The notes: a model not told the origin generated them from the sequence alone. Numbered from the stretch's first letter, positions 27,495 to 37,135 are shown. The stretch is DNA of 64,000 nt from Polaribacter sejongensis (GCF_038024065.1 NZ_CP150667.1:1240001-1304000); one strand, 5' to 3'. Numbers and translations: made by a program.

Positions 27495-28607
27495 ATGATC
27501 ACAAATCTAACAGACAAACAGAAAATAAACTGGGTAAGAATCCTTGCTATTCTTGCAGTATTAGTAATGATGGTGTACGCACCAAAATTATGGTTGACCA
27601 CTAAAAATTTCCCTGTAATTCCGTTGTTTGATTGGTTGCCAATTCCTACCTATCCGTTCGATTATATTTTAGCTGGATTCTTTTTTGCAATACAAATTCT
27701 ATACCTTTTTCAGAATAAAAGATGGCAAGGATGGACGATTCTTGCACTCTATCTCTTTTTAGCGCTCGTAGACCAAAACCGACTACAACCCTACTTTTAT
27801 CAAAGTTTCTTAACCATTTTAGCAATAGAAATTTTCAACAAAAAATCAAACCCAAGAAAAATATTATACGCTATAATTCTTATCTTTTTCGCTACCTATT
27901 TTTGGAGCGGAATTCAGAAATTAAACGAAGCTTTTTACATTCAATGGTTGGGTGCTATCAACAAACATTTTAGTTTTTTACCTCATTGGTTTTTAGTAGC
28001 TTTTACCTATGCAGTGCCTTGGTTAGAGGCTTTAATGGGCATATTATTGCTCTTTAATAAAACAAGAAAATTCGGAGTCGTGTTTATTCTTTTAATGCAC
28101 GGTACCATTACCGTTTTGCTCTTTTATTTAGGATATGGTTACAATGTGGTTCCTTGGAATATTCAGAACATGATAAGTGTAGTAATTCTATTTTGGACGC
28201 TTAAAACATCAAATGCTTTTGAATTTTTTATAAAATATTTCAATACACAAAAATTAGCCATTTTGGTTTTTACCATTATGTTGCCCTTAGCAAACAATCT
28301 AACTGGTTTTTATGACAATCTGTTATCATTCCATTTTTTTACAGCAGATTTAAAATATTACATTATTTATCTAGATGAGGAACTACAAGAAAAACTACCA
28401 GAAAACGCACAAAATTTCTACAGAACTTTTGAAGGTAAAACCTATATAAACGTTATAGAATGGTCTTCTGACCAAAACAAAGTTTTATTTTATCCAGAAG
28501 ATAGAGCCATTGAATATTTAGACACCTATCTACGTTCTTTTGCAGAAGATCCAGATAAAGAAGGCTTAACCCAATTGGTAAATTATAATCAAGTTATTAA
28601 GGAATAA
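27495..28607 (+). CDS. polytopic membrane protein of unknown function (HTTM/DoxX-like topology)
   Basis: A 370-aa inner-membrane protein with roughly eight hydrophobic helices between residues 15 and 275, then a soluble C-terminal tail of about 90 residues. Sequence features such as YFWSGIQKLNEAF and WLEALMGILLL recall the DoxX/MauE and HTTM (vitamin-K-carboxylase-like) membrane families, where a Trp-Ser-Gly-x-x-K segment recurs. No catalytic signature can be named with confidence. It stands alone between uvrA and a strong terminator. Confidence 0.7.
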   Translation: MITNLTDKQKINWVRILAILAVLVMMVYAPKLWLTTKNFPVIPLFDWLPIPTYPFDYILAGFFFAIQILYLFQNKRWQGWTILALYLFLALVDQNRLQPYFYQSFLTILAIEIFNKKSNPRKILYAIILIFFATYFWSGIQKLNEAFYIQWLGAINKHFSFLPHWFLVAFTYAVPWLEALMGILLLFNKTRKFGVVFILLMHGTITVLLFYLGYGYNVVPWNIQNMISVVILFWTLKTSNAFEFFIKYFNTQKLAILVFTIMLPLANNLTGFYDNLLSFHFFTADLKYYIIYLDEELQEKLPENAQNFYRTFEGKTYINVIEWSSDQNKVLFYPEDRAIEYLDTYLRSFAEDPDKEGLTQLVNYNQVIKE

Positions 28608-28608
28608 A

Positions 28609-28643
28609 AAAGCCATTTAAACTTTCGTTTAAACGGCCTTTCC
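28609..28643 (+). terminator. terminator after the membrane-protein gene
   Basis: GCC-TTTAAAC / GTTTAAA-GGC hairpin with A and T flanks, directly behind the stop; also serves the convergent HmuY-like gene. Confidence 0.75.
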
Positions 28644-28681
28644 AACTAAAATAACAATCTAAAGATTGCTGAGGGACTATT

Positions 28682-29764
28682 TTATTGCAATAAACTATAT
28701 ACAAATTCAGGATATCCACGCTCTCCTGCATCATTAGTTAATGCTAAAAATTTTAATTTATATAAATTACCATCGGTATCAGTTACCACATAAAAGACAT
28801 TCTCTTTCAATGAAGGTAAACTACTAGGTCCTCCCCCGTTTCTCCAACTACTTCCAATACTTCTTTGGTCTGTAGTAAATTTAGTAGCATCTACATCGGT
28901 TATAGAAAAATCATCATAAGTAAATGCATCTACTTCTGTATCTAACTTATAAACTTTAGCATCTGATTTTGTATTATTTGTTACATAATCTGGATATACA
29001 TAAGGTCCTGCAGTAGGAATTAAGTTTGTAAAAATTGTAAAATTTAAATCCCATTCGTTTTTTAAAGGTTCTACACTAACTTCATTTTCAGTATTAAAAC
29101 TAAAAAAAGTAAAATGATATGCTTCATTTTTAGAAATAGTAATTTCTTTGTGTGTAGTAGCATCTAAATCGGCATACTGTAAGATATAATTATTACCATC
29201 TTTCAAAATTCTAATTTTTTTCCAACCTCTAGCTTCTCCATTAGCAGAATAACTACCTGTTGCAGGTGCAGTAGTATCTACTTCATACCCAAGATTTACT
29301 AAATATACTTTGTTCTCAGAATCCGTATCAGAAATTTCAGAAATCGCAGTTTCAAGAATATTTCCATTTGGAGCATCAACAAAAGGAGCACTTTCATCTG
29401 TATACGTATTTGTTCTTACCAATGGTTGTAAATCGATTACTTCTTGATCTGAAGATTTAACTTCATCAATATTAGTAGTAGAAAGTGCTGCAGTTGCCAT
29501 AGAAATTGATCCATTTAAGCTAACTCTAAATTCTGATCCTGAATAGAAACCTAAATCCCAAGAGTCTCTTTTTACAACAGTAGTTGTATTTGTACTTAAA
29601 TCTACATATACTTGATTTGGTTCATTTGGTCCACCAACTTCTGGTGAAACTGCTGCTCCGTCTATAACTACAGCTATTGGTGCTATTGGTGCATCTTCAG
29701 AGTCACAACTTGTAAACGAAAATACTGCTGCACATAAAATTAAGGTTAAAAATTTGTTTGTCAT
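28682..29764 (-). CDS. HmuY-family haem-binding lipoprotein
   Basis: A 360-aa surface or periplasm-facing lipoprotein; lipobox FTSC with Cys20. The body has the HmuY hallmarks VYVDLSTNTTT, RDSWDLGFYSGSEFRV and LNGS, then YNITL-like beta strands (YHFTFFSFNTENEV, NEWDLNFTIF). HmuY proteins of Porphyromonas and relatives take haem from host or environmental haemoproteins and pass it to the TonB receptor HmuR. The next gene upstream is such a receptor, 25 bases away. Which residues bind haem (His or Met in different species) cannot be told here. Longer than P. gingivalis HmuY, so extra loops are likely. Confidence 0.8.
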   Translation of the reverse strand: MTNKFLTLILCAAVFSFTSCDSEDAPIAPIAVVIDGAAVSPEVGGPNEPNQVYVDLSTNTTTVVKRDSWDLGFYSGSEFRVSLNGSISMATAALSTTNIDEVKSSDQEVIDLQPLVRTNTYTDESAPFVDAPNGNILETAISEISDTDSENKVYLVNLGYEVDTTAPATGSYSANGEARGWKKIRILKDGNNYILQYADLDATTHKEITISKNEAYHFTFFSFNTENEVSVEPLKNEWDLNFTIFTNLIPTAGPYVYPDYVTNNTKSDAKVYKLDTEVDAFTYDDFSITDVDATKFTTDQRSIGSSWRNGGGPSSLPSLKENVFYVVTDTDGNLYKLKFLALTNDAGERGYPEFVYSLLQ

Positions 29765-29789
29765 GATTTTAATATTTGGTTATTAGTGT

Positions 29790-31919
29790 TTAAAAATTAA
29801 GGTTATATAATAGTTTTAAGTAGTAAGAGCGTCCGTAACCCAATAACAACGAACTATCGTTAGTTGCATGTGCTACTCCTTCTGTACTTGCATTACTCAC
29901 ATTTACATTGGTAACATCAAATAAGTTTCTTCCGCCTAAAGTGGCTTGAATTTTATTTTTAAAGAATGATTTTTTTATAGAAGCATCTACCCAATTATAA
30001 GCGCTTGTAGTAGATTTAGAAAACACAGAATTTCCATTATCATCTACACCAGATGAAATATAGTTTTGTTGATTACCATTGTGTTTAAACAATACGGTAA
30101 GTGCTGTTTTCCATTTTTTGATGTTATAATTGGCACTTGTATTTAATTGGAAAGAATACAAAAAATCGTTTTCTGCATTTACTTCATTAGTAGCAATTCT
30201 AGAAACACCTTGTAAAGTAGCTCCTAAATTAAATGTAAAATTGTCTTTTTTAATACTGTTTTCAGAAGTGATTCCCCATAATTTATAAGCATCAATATTA
30301 ATGTATTGATATTGTAGAGGTGTTGGGTTTACAATTGCTAAATCTATTTTATCGGCAACATCTAAATAGCTAACTTTAAAACTATTTAATAAAGAAAAAT
30401 CATTAATGTAACTGTATTTTTTTAGGTTGATAAACGCTGAAAACCCGTTTTCTGGATTCAAATTTTCATTACCTCTCACATCATGATTAGAGTCTACAAA
30501 GTAATAATACAATTCTTCAAAATTTGGCGTTCTGTATGAAGTACCAATGTTACCACGCAATTCAAAACCTTTGTTCATTAAATAACGTGCACTAATAGAG
30601 GATAATAATTTAGATTTGAATAAAGAATTATACTCATATCGTACACCAGGTCTTAACGTAAAAGCATCAGAAAACTTTAATTCTGACGAGCCATAAAAGG
30701 CATAATTGTTCTGAGATTGGGTTTTATCTAGCTGTGTAACATCACCAGAAGCTTGTGTATCAAAACCATTTATAAACCTTGTTTCATATCCTAACTGAAA
30801 GTTTAAAAAATCACTTTTAACCAAATTATTTATACTTCCTTTAGAAAAGAATACTTTACTAGATTGATATACTTCATCCGTTTCGTTACTTTTCTCTGTA
30901 CTTAAAATGTAATAGTTAAACTCGTTTAAATAACGCTTTTGTTGCTGGTAAGAAACTGAAGCACTGTAGTTAGCTCCAGAATTTAAACTACCTACAAGAT
31001 TTACATTATTTACAAATCTATGCGTTCTAAAAATTTTATCCGTTGCAGACGGATTACTCGTTTGTGCTTGTGTATCTATATTGGCTCTAACAGCAGCGTC
31101 GTAATAATTTATAGTCTCATTAAAGTATTCGAACTTATAAAATAACTGAAACTTTTCTTTCTTATACTGTACAAAAGTATTGGTATTTAATTGCTCTTTT
31201 GGCAACCAATCATACCCTCTTAAACCATCATTTTCATAATAACTTTTTCCTTGCCTTTCATTGTAAAAACCTGCAAACTGATTGCGATTTACACCAACTC
31301 TGGCAAGCCAATTTTCGTTTATACTATGTCCAACATTTAATGCCTGTATATGTCTCCCTTCATCAAACCAAGCATATTCATCACTTACCGTTTCTTCTTG
31401 TAAAGACGCATTAATATTCCACTTATTAGTTATCGATTTTTTGGTGATAATATTGATGACTCCAGAGACAGCATTTGCTCCATACTCTACGCCCATTGCG
31501 CCTTCAACAATTTCTATTTGCTCAACATCATCTAAATTAATTTGTGTTAAATCGATGTTGTTTCCAAGTCCATTATCACTTACTAAAGGAATATTATCAA
31601 CTAAAATATTAAAATATTGAGCATCTAATCCGAAGAAAGAAATCGTAGACTTCCCTGTTTGAGAACTAGGTACAATCGTTAAGTTTAAATTAAAATTTAA
31701 TACATCTGCTAAATTGTTTGCTGCTTGACTTTCTATCTGCTCCCTTTTAATAACAGTTACATTATGTACAGATTTTTTTACAGATTGAGGATTGTATTGC
31801 CCCGTTATTACAACCTCATCTAAGTTTGTAATTCTAGTTGAATCTTTTTCCCTCTTTTGACCAAAAGTTGAAAAAGAAAAAAGTAATAATGCAATTGCAA
31901 TTTCTCTATTTAGAAACAT
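29790..31919 (-). CDS. HmuR-like TonB-dependent haem receptor
   Basis: A 709-aa outer-membrane receptor. The start is set at MFLNREIAIA, which begins a good signal peptide; the frame is open 28 codons further but that part holds the promoter. Plug about 30-165 (LDEVVITGQYNPQ, IEIVEGAMGVEYGANAVSGVINII). In the barrel, YRTP (462-465), H479 and LNPE (487-490) reproduce the FRAP ... His ... NPNL signature of bacterial haem receptors. With the HmuY-like partner downstream this is a haem uptake pair energised by TonB. There is no carboxypeptidase-like N-terminal domain and no SusD partner. Confidence 0.85.
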   Translation of the reverse strand: MFLNREIAIALLLFSFSTFGQKREKDSTRITNLDEVVITGQYNPQSVKKSVHNVTVIKREQIESQAANNLADVLNFNLNLTIVPSSQTGKSTISFFGLDAQYFNILVDNIPLVSDNGLGNNIDLTQINLDDVEQIEIVEGAMGVEYGANAVSGVINIITKKSITNKWNINASLQEETVSDEYAWFDEGRHIQALNVGHSINENWLARVGVNRNQFAGFYNERQGKSYYENDGLRGYDWLPKEQLNTNTFVQYKKEKFQLFYKFEYFNETINYYDAAVRANIDTQAQTSNPSATDKIFRTHRFVNNVNLVGSLNSGANYSASVSYQQQKRYLNEFNYYILSTEKSNETDEVYQSSKVFFSKGSINNLVKSDFLNFQLGYETRFINGFDTQASGDVTQLDKTQSQNNYAFYGSSELKFSDAFTLRPGVRYEYNSLFKSKLLSSISARYLMNKGFELRGNIGTSYRTPNFEELYYYFVDSNHDVRGNENLNPENGFSAFINLKKYSYINDFSLLNSFKVSYLDVADKIDLAIVNPTPLQYQYINIDAYKLWGITSENSIKKDNFTFNLGATLQGVSRIATNEVNAENDFLYSFQLNTSANYNIKKWKTALTVLFKHNGNQQNYISSGVDDNGNSVFSKSTTSAYNWVDASIKKSFFKNKIQATLGGRNLFDVTNVNVSNASTEGVAHATNDSSLLLGYGRSYYLKLLYNLNF

Positions 31920-31935
31920 TCTTAATAATTTTCGA

Positions 31936-31943
31936 CAAATATA
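31936..31943 (-). promoter_or_regulatory. -7 box (TATATTTG) of the haem-receptor gene
   Basis: Exact TAnnTTTG match 16 bases before the receptor ATG, implying a very short leader. The chosen ATG at 31919 rather than the upstream one follows from this. Confidence 0.6.
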
Positions 31944-31976
31944 TATCTTATTTTTAATCAGTCTAAATAAAATGTA

Positions 31977-31984
31977 TATTTTTG
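31977..31984 (+). promoter_or_regulatory. -7 box (TATTTTTG) of the divergent DUF6607 operon
   Basis: Exact TAnnTTTG match 31 bases before the plus-strand ATG. The two divergent boxes are 33 bases apart, so one regulator bound between them could control both arms; no clear operator is visible. Confidence 0.6.
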
Positions 31985-32015
31985 TCAAAATATTTATAAC
32001 CAAAAATTTTTAAAA

Positions 32016-32918
32016 ATGAATAAACTATTATTGAGTACACTACTACTTTTCCTTTCCATTTCTGTAAATGCACAAAGCAAGAAAAAGAAAGATCAAAATG
32101 CGATAAAAGAAATGTGTGGTTGTTTTGAAGTAACCTTCAATTTTGCTGAAACTTTTAATTATAGTAAAGACTCCACTTATAGACCTTCTAAAACTAAAGT
32201 AGATAAAGGCCTAGAATGGGCTGGTTTGGTAGAGGATAATAATAACAAAATATCAATTCAACATTTACTACAAGTTGGTAACCCAGCAAAACCGATGATT
32301 ATAAAACATTGGAGACAAGATTGGGAATACCAAAACACTGATTTTTACATGTATAATGGGGATAACAATTGGGTTTTTGAACAAAAAGACAAAAAAGATG
32401 TTAAAAAACAATGGACACAAAAAGTATATCAAGTAGATGATAGTCCGCGTTATGAAGGATCTGGTTCTTGGGTTCATGTAGATGGAAAAAGCTATTGGGA
32501 AAACACAACAACGGCTCCATTACCAAGAAGAGAATACACCAAAAGAAGTGATTACAATATTACGTTAAGAGGTAATAGACATGAAATAACCAATTATGGT
32601 TGGGTACATGACCAAGACAATAGTAAAATAATTCGCGAAGCAGGAAAAGAAGACGTTGTTTTAGCTAAAGAAAAAGGATACAATACTTATGTAAGAGTTG
32701 CAGACAGCAAATGTAAGGCAGCAGCAGATTGGTGGCAAAAAAACAACACCAAATGGCAATTAGTAAGAAATAAATGGAACGAAGTTTATGGTAGAAACAC
32801 CAATTTATCTTTAGAAACTAAGGTTGAGTTTAAAGAATTATACAAACATTTATTTTCTGATGAAATAACAAAAGAAGAAGAAATTAACACCATAATAGAA
32901 TCATTTGTAAAAAAATAA
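32016..32918 (+). CDS. exported DUF6607-like protein
   Basis: A 300-aa protein with a signal peptide (about 1-19, VNAQ). The pattern CGCFEVTFNFAETF, HWRQDWEYQNTDFYMYNGDN and RREYTKRSDYN matches my memory of the Bacteroidota family DUF6607, found next to TonB receptors. It is rich in Trp and Tyr and contains the motif CGCFE plus a later Cys. First gene of a plus-strand operon divergent from the haem receptor. Role unknown; by context it acts in the periplasm or outer membrane during haem/iron uptake. Stop and next start are 3 bases apart. Confidence 0.75.
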   Translation: MNKLLLSTLLLFLSISVNAQSKKKKDQNAIKEMCGCFEVTFNFAETFNYSKDSTYRPSKTKVDKGLEWAGLVEDNNNKISIQHLLQVGNPAKPMIIKHWRQDWEYQNTDFYMYNGDNNWVFEQKDKKDVKKQWTQKVYQVDDSPRYEGSGSWVHVDGKSYWENTTTAPLPRREYTKRSDYNITLRGNRHEITNYGWVHDQDNSKIIREAGKEDVVLAKEKGYNTYVRVADSKCKAAADWWQKNNTKWQLVRNKWNEVYGRNTNLSLETKVEFKELYKHLFSDEITKEEEINTIIESFVKK

Positions 32919-32921
32919 AAA

Positions 32922-34430
32922 ATGAAAAGAATTAAACTAGTAGTACTCGTAGCAATATTATTTATAAGCACAGTAGCTGTAGCACAAAGAAAGCAACAGC
33001 AACAATCAAATGTATTTTTAGATAGAGATTTTTGGGGTACAAACCCAAGTATCGAAGTTATTGATCAAAAAATTGCACAAGGCAACAATCCTAGTGAAGC
33101 CAATAAAGGTGGTTTTGATGGTGTAGTATATGCCATTTTACAAAAAGCACCAAATGCATCCATTAAATATCTACTTTCTAAAGAAGGAAATGATGTTAAC
33201 AAAATTACACATGACAAGAGAACATATGTTTTTTGGGCTGCTTATTTAGATAACTTAGAATTAGTTACCTATTTGATTGAAAATAATGCCGATTTAACCT
33301 TAAAAGATTCTCATCAATACTCTCCATTAACATTTGCTGCAAATGCAGGAGTTACAAATACTAAAATGTATGATTTATTGATAAAAAACGGATTAGACAT
33401 TGCAACTGACACCAACGGACACGGTGCAAACGCTTTACTCTTATTACTTCCTTCATTAAAAAACTTAGATTTACTAGATTATTTTACATCAAAAGGATTG
33501 GCTTTAGACAGCACTGATAATGATGGAAACGGTGCATTTAATTATGTTGCTAAAAAAGGAAATAAAGAAATGCTAAACTTATTAATAAAGAAAGGTTTAC
33601 CATATAAAAACTTAAATAAAAATGGTGAAAATGCACTTTTATTAGCGACAAGAGGTGGCCGTGGCGGTTACAATTCTTTAGCCTTTTTTAAATACTTAAA
33701 TAGCTTAGGTCTTGACCCAAATGTTACTAATAATGACGGACAAAATGCATTCCATTTTTTAGCTTCTGGTAATAAAGACATTGCTACTTTTAATTATTTT
33801 TTAAGTAAAAATGTTGATATCAATCATGCTGATAAAGAAGGAAACACACCTTTATTAAACGCAACTGGTAGAAATTCTTTAGAAATTATTACTTTTTTAG
33901 CTGAAAAAACAAAGGATATTAATCATACAAACAAACAAGGAAACTCTGCTCTTTCAATAGCTGTAGAAAGAAACTCTAGTGATGTTGTGGCCTATCTAAT
34001 TAACCAAAAAGCGAACATAAATGTAACTGACAAAGACGGAAATACTTTAGCGTATTATTTGCTTAATAGTTACAACGAAAGAAGAAATAATGATTTTGCT
34101 CCAAAAAAGAATCTACTTGTTAAAAACGGATTAAAATTAAACCAAATTCAGGGTGGTAACAACACATTATTTCATTTTGCTTTAGATAATGAAAACATCA
34201 AATTATTAAAAGAAGTAAATTCTTATAGCATTGATGTAAATACAAAAAATAACGAAGGTTATACGGTACTGCACTTAGCAGCTATGAAATCTAAAGACAC
34301 TAAAATTATCAATTATTTATTAAGTATTGGTGCAGATAAAAATATAAAAAACGAATTTGAAGAATCTACTTATGATTTAGCTTTGGAAAATGAGTTATTA
34401 AAAAATACTGATATTAAATTTTTAAAATAA
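32922..34430 (+). CDS. exported ankyrin-repeat protein
   Basis: A 502-aa protein with a signal peptide (about 1-21) and then some dozen ankyrin repeats to the end: TYVFWAAYLDNLELVTYLIE, HQYSPLTFAANAG, NGHGANALLLLL, GNTPLLNATGRNSLEIITFL, GNSALSIAVERNSSDVVAYL, GYTVLHLAAMKS. Ankyrin repeats bind protein partners; none of the repeats contains an enzyme motif. Export makes it periplasmic or secreted, which is less common for ankyrin proteins. It lies 3 bases after the DUF6607-like gene and 9 before the DUF2271 gene, so a scaffold role in the same system is likely. Confidence 0.88.
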   Translation: MKRIKLVVLVAILFISTVAVAQRKQQQQSNVFLDRDFWGTNPSIEVIDQKIAQGNNPSEANKGGFDGVVYAILQKAPNASIKYLLSKEGNDVNKITHDKRTYVFWAAYLDNLELVTYLIENNADLTLKDSHQYSPLTFAANAGVTNTKMYDLLIKNGLDIATDTNGHGANALLLLLPSLKNLDLLDYFTSKGLALDSTDNDGNGAFNYVAKKGNKEMLNLLIKKGLPYKNLNKNGENALLLATRGGRGGYNSLAFFKYLNSLGLDPNVTNNDGQNAFHFLASGNKDIATFNYFLSKNVDINHADKEGNTPLLNATGRNSLEIITFLAEKTKDINHTNKQGNSALSIAVERNSSDVVAYLINQKANINVTDKDGNTLAYYLLNSYNERRNNDFAPKKNLLVKNGLKLNQIQGGNNTLFHFALDNENIKLLKEVNSYSIDVNTKNNEGYTVLHLAAMKSKDTKIINYLLSIGADKNIKNEFEESTYDLALENELLKNTDIKFLK

Positions 34431-34439
34431 AAACGAAGA

Positions 34440-34931
34440 ATGAAAACTAGAAATATATTTAAAATAACACCTATTATAATTGCAATCGCATTTGCATTAT
34501 TCAGTTTTAAAAGTAGCGAAACAAGTTCATACAAATGTATGATTCAGTTAACCAATTACACCGGAGAAGGAGCTTATATTGTAATTTCTCTAATAAATTC
34601 TGATGGAGAATATGAAGAAACCCTAAATGTGCTGGGAGACGATGATGAGTGGTACTCTAACCTTGAAGAATGGTGGAAATTTCAAGGGACAAAACGTAGC
34701 GATATTGACGCCATTACAGGAGCAACAATTAGCGGAGGAGAACGTGCTATTAGTGTTGTAAAAATTGATGACAGTAAAATTGATGCTGGATATAAAATTC
34801 GCTTTGAAACTTCTGTTGAGAATCAAGAATATTACAAAGATGATGTAGAATTTGAATTAACATCAGAAAACGTTAAATCTAAAGTTGAAGGAAAAGGATT
34901 TATTCGTTACATAAGAATAATGCCACAATAA
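34440..34931 (+). CDS. DUF2271 protein with a flavinylation-like motif
   Basis: A 163-aa protein with an N-terminal membrane anchor or signal (about 9-24). The rest fits DUF2271: MIQLTNYTGEGAYIVISLIN and GFIRYIRIMPQ. Residues D90-A-I-T-G-A-T96 match the consensus Dxx[ST]GAT that ApbE uses to attach FMN to a Thr in NqrC, RnfG and other exported flavoproteins; T96 would be the acceptor. Families with DUF2271 are, to my knowledge, linked with PepSY membrane proteins in extracytosolic flavin electron transfer. The next gene, 11 bases on, is exactly such a PepSY reductase. No ApbE gene is in the window. Confidence 0.78.
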   Translation: MKTRNIFKITPIIIAIAFALFSFKSSETSSYKCMIQLTNYTGEGAYIVISLINSDGEYEETLNVLGDDDEWYSNLEEWWKFQGTKRSDIDAITGATISGGERAISVVKIDDSKIDAGYKIRFETSVENQEYYKDDVEFELTSENVKSKVEGKGFIRYIRIMPQ

Positions 34932-34942
34932 AAAATTTTATA

Positions 34943-37135
34943 ATGACGATTTCCATTTGGAGATATAGCCACTTAACGTTGGCTATATCTTCTACCTTAT
35001 TTATTGTACTAGCTTCTATAACTGGTATTATCTTAGCTTTTGAACCAATTTCTGATAAACTTTCTCCTTATGATGTTGTAGATATTAATACAGTTTCTAT
35101 TCAAGAAACCATTGCTGTTTTACAAAAAAATTATGATGAAGTTATTACTTTAGATGTTGATGAAAATGGTTTTGTAGCTGCAAATGTTGTTTTAAAAAAC
35201 GGTAAAAGCGATACTTTTTATATCAACCCCAAAACGGGAGAAAAAGTTGGTGAAATTGTACAAAAAAAACCAATTTTTGAATTTGCAACAAATTTACATC
35301 GTTCATTATTTTTAAAATCTACGGGTAGGTTTATTATTGGTTTTGTTTCTTTTTTACTTTTATTAATTAGTATAACTGGCGTTATTTTAATTGCAAAAAG
35401 ACAAGGAGGTTTTTCTAAAATATTCTCTAAAATAATTAAAGAAGATTTTAATCAATATTATCATATAATTATTGGTAGATACACGTTAATACCTATTATA
35501 ATAATTACATTAACAGGTGTATATTTATCTTTAGATCGTTTTTCTGTATTGCCAAAAGATAACAGTAAACATGTAGAAATTGCACAAAACAAGACACAAC
35601 AAAACAATGCTAGTATTGATTTTTTTCAGTCTACAAAATTAGATGAAGTTAAAAGTATAGAATTCCCGTTTTCTAAAGACGAAGAAGATTATTATTACGT
35701 AAAACTTACAGATAAAGAAGTTGCTGTAAATCAAATTACGGGGCAAATTATTAGCCTAAAAAAACAACCTTTAGTAACTTTTGGTGCTTATTATAGCTTG
35801 TTACTTCATACCGGAAAAGGCTCTATTTTATGGTCTTTTGTATTATTACTTTCTTGTTTTGCTATTCTATTCTTTATCTTTTCTGGCTTTGCCATGACTT
35901 TAAAAAGAAGGAAGAAAACTAGCTTGGTAAAAAATAAATTTACTAAAGACGAAGCCGAATATATAATTCTTGTTGGTTCGGAAACAGGAAGTACCTTTAA
36001 CTTTGCAACTGCGTTTTACAATGCATTAACTACATCTGGAAAACGAGTTTTTTTATCAGAATTAAACCAATATACAACTTATAAAAAAGCTACTAACATT
36101 ATTATATTCGCTGCAACTTATGGTGAAGGAGAAGCGCCCATAAACGCGACTAAATTCATTCAAAAAATTGAAAAAGTACAACAACAGAATATTTTAAATT
36201 TTTCTGTAGTTGGTTTTGGTTCTAAAGAATATACACAGTATTGCAAGTTTGCTATTTTAGTACATGCAAACTTACAGCTGCAAGACAACTTCACGCCTAC
36301 TTTACCTATTTTTAAAGTGAATAATCAGTCTTTTTCTGATTTTGACCAATGGTTACAAGAATGGAATGCTTTCTACAAAATGGAACTTACCATCACCTCA
36401 GAAAACCTTCTCAGTTCTAAGAAAAAGGAACAAGAGTTTAAAGTGGTGCGTAAAACAGAAATTAATATTGATGAAACTTTTTTAATACAATTAAAATCAA
36501 CTAAAAAAACAAAATTCGAATCTGGTGATTTACTTTCTATCACTCCAAAAAATGAAACCAGAAGTCGTTTGTACTCTATAGCCAAAGTAGACGACACCAT
36601 TCTATTAAGTATCAAAAAACATGAGTTCGGACTTTGTTCTAAGTATATCAACAGTTTACATAAAGAAGATACAATGATCGCCAACATTCAAAAAAATGTG
36701 GCATTCCGCCTTCCGCAGAAAACAAAAGAAGTTATTTTAATTGCAAACGGAACAGGAATTGCTCCCTTTTTAGGAATGATTCATCAAAAAAAATCAAAAA
36801 CTAAAGTCCATTTATTTTGGGGGGCAAGAACAAAAGAGTCTTTTAAAATTTACAAAAACGATATACATACTGCCTTAGAGAATAATACACTAACTTCTTT
36901 CCACGCCGCATATTCTCAAGAAGAAAAAGAGAAAGTATATGTTCAAGATTTATTAATAAATCACGGAACACTAATTGCAAATACCATACATAATGGAGGT
37001 TTAATTATGATTTGTGGATCTATATACATGGAAAAAGGAGTTACCAAAGTATTAGAAGAAATAACTAAAAAACATTTACAATCTTCATTACATAAATTTA
37101 AAGAAAACAATCAAATAAAAACTGACTGTTACTAA
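34943..37135 (+). CDS. PepSY membrane protein fused to flavodoxin and NADPH reductase domains
   Basis: A 730-aa single-chain trans-membrane reductase. Residues 1-320 are a PepSY-associated membrane region with four helices (about 8-32, 128-150, 176-196, 290-315), each with a nearby His (H10, H119, H174, H289) that could ligate b-type haem. Residues about 340-475 are a flavodoxin-like FMN domain (ILVGSETGSTFNFATAFYNA, IIFAATYGEGEAP). Residues about 490-730 are a ferredoxin-NADP-reductase-like part: RSRLYSIAK for FAD, IANGTGIAPFLGMI and FWGARTKESF for NADPH. It should carry electrons from cytosolic NADPH across the membrane, plausibly to the DUF2271 flavoprotein and on to ferric iron or haem. 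Confidence 0.85.
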   Translation: MTISIWRYSHLTLAISSTLFIVLASITGIILAFEPISDKLSPYDVVDINTVSIQETIAVLQKNYDEVITLDVDENGFVAANVVLKNGKSDTFYINPKTGEKVGEIVQKKPIFEFATNLHRSLFLKSTGRFIIGFVSFLLLLISITGVILIAKRQGGFSKIFSKIIKEDFNQYYHIIIGRYTLIPIIIITLTGVYLSLDRFSVLPKDNSKHVEIAQNKTQQNNASIDFFQSTKLDEVKSIEFPFSKDEEDYYYVKLTDKEVAVNQITGQIISLKKQPLVTFGAYYSLLLHTGKGSILWSFVLLLSCFAILFFIFSGFAMTLKRRKKTSLVKNKFTKDEAEYIILVGSETGSTFNFATAFYNALTTSGKRVFLSELNQYTTYKKATNIIIFAATYGEGEAPINATKFIQKIEKVQQQNILNFSVVGFGSKEYTQYCKFAILVHANLQLQDNFTPTLPIFKVNNQSFSDFDQWLQEWNAFYKMELTITSENLLSSKKKEQEFKVVRKTEINIDETFLIQLKSTKKTKFESGDLLSITPKNETRSRLYSIAKVDDTILLSIKKHEFGLCSKYINSLHKEDTMIANIQKNVAFRLPQKTKEVILIANGTGIAPFLGMIHQKKSKTKVHLFWGARTKESFKIYKNDIHTALENNTLTSFHAAYSQEEKEKVYVQDLLINHGTLIANTIHNGGLIMICGSIYMEKGVTKVLEEITKKHLQSSLHKFKENNQIKTDCY

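Noticed and set aside
31920..32003. 28-residue N-terminal extension of the haem receptor
   Set aside because: It is basic and isoleucine-rich, precedes a good signal peptide, and the -7 promoter box lies inside it.
31920..32015. Fur operator in the haem-locus divergent region
   Set aside because: AGTCTAAAT and similar words occur, but half-sites do not match each other as a 7-1-7 inverted repeat.
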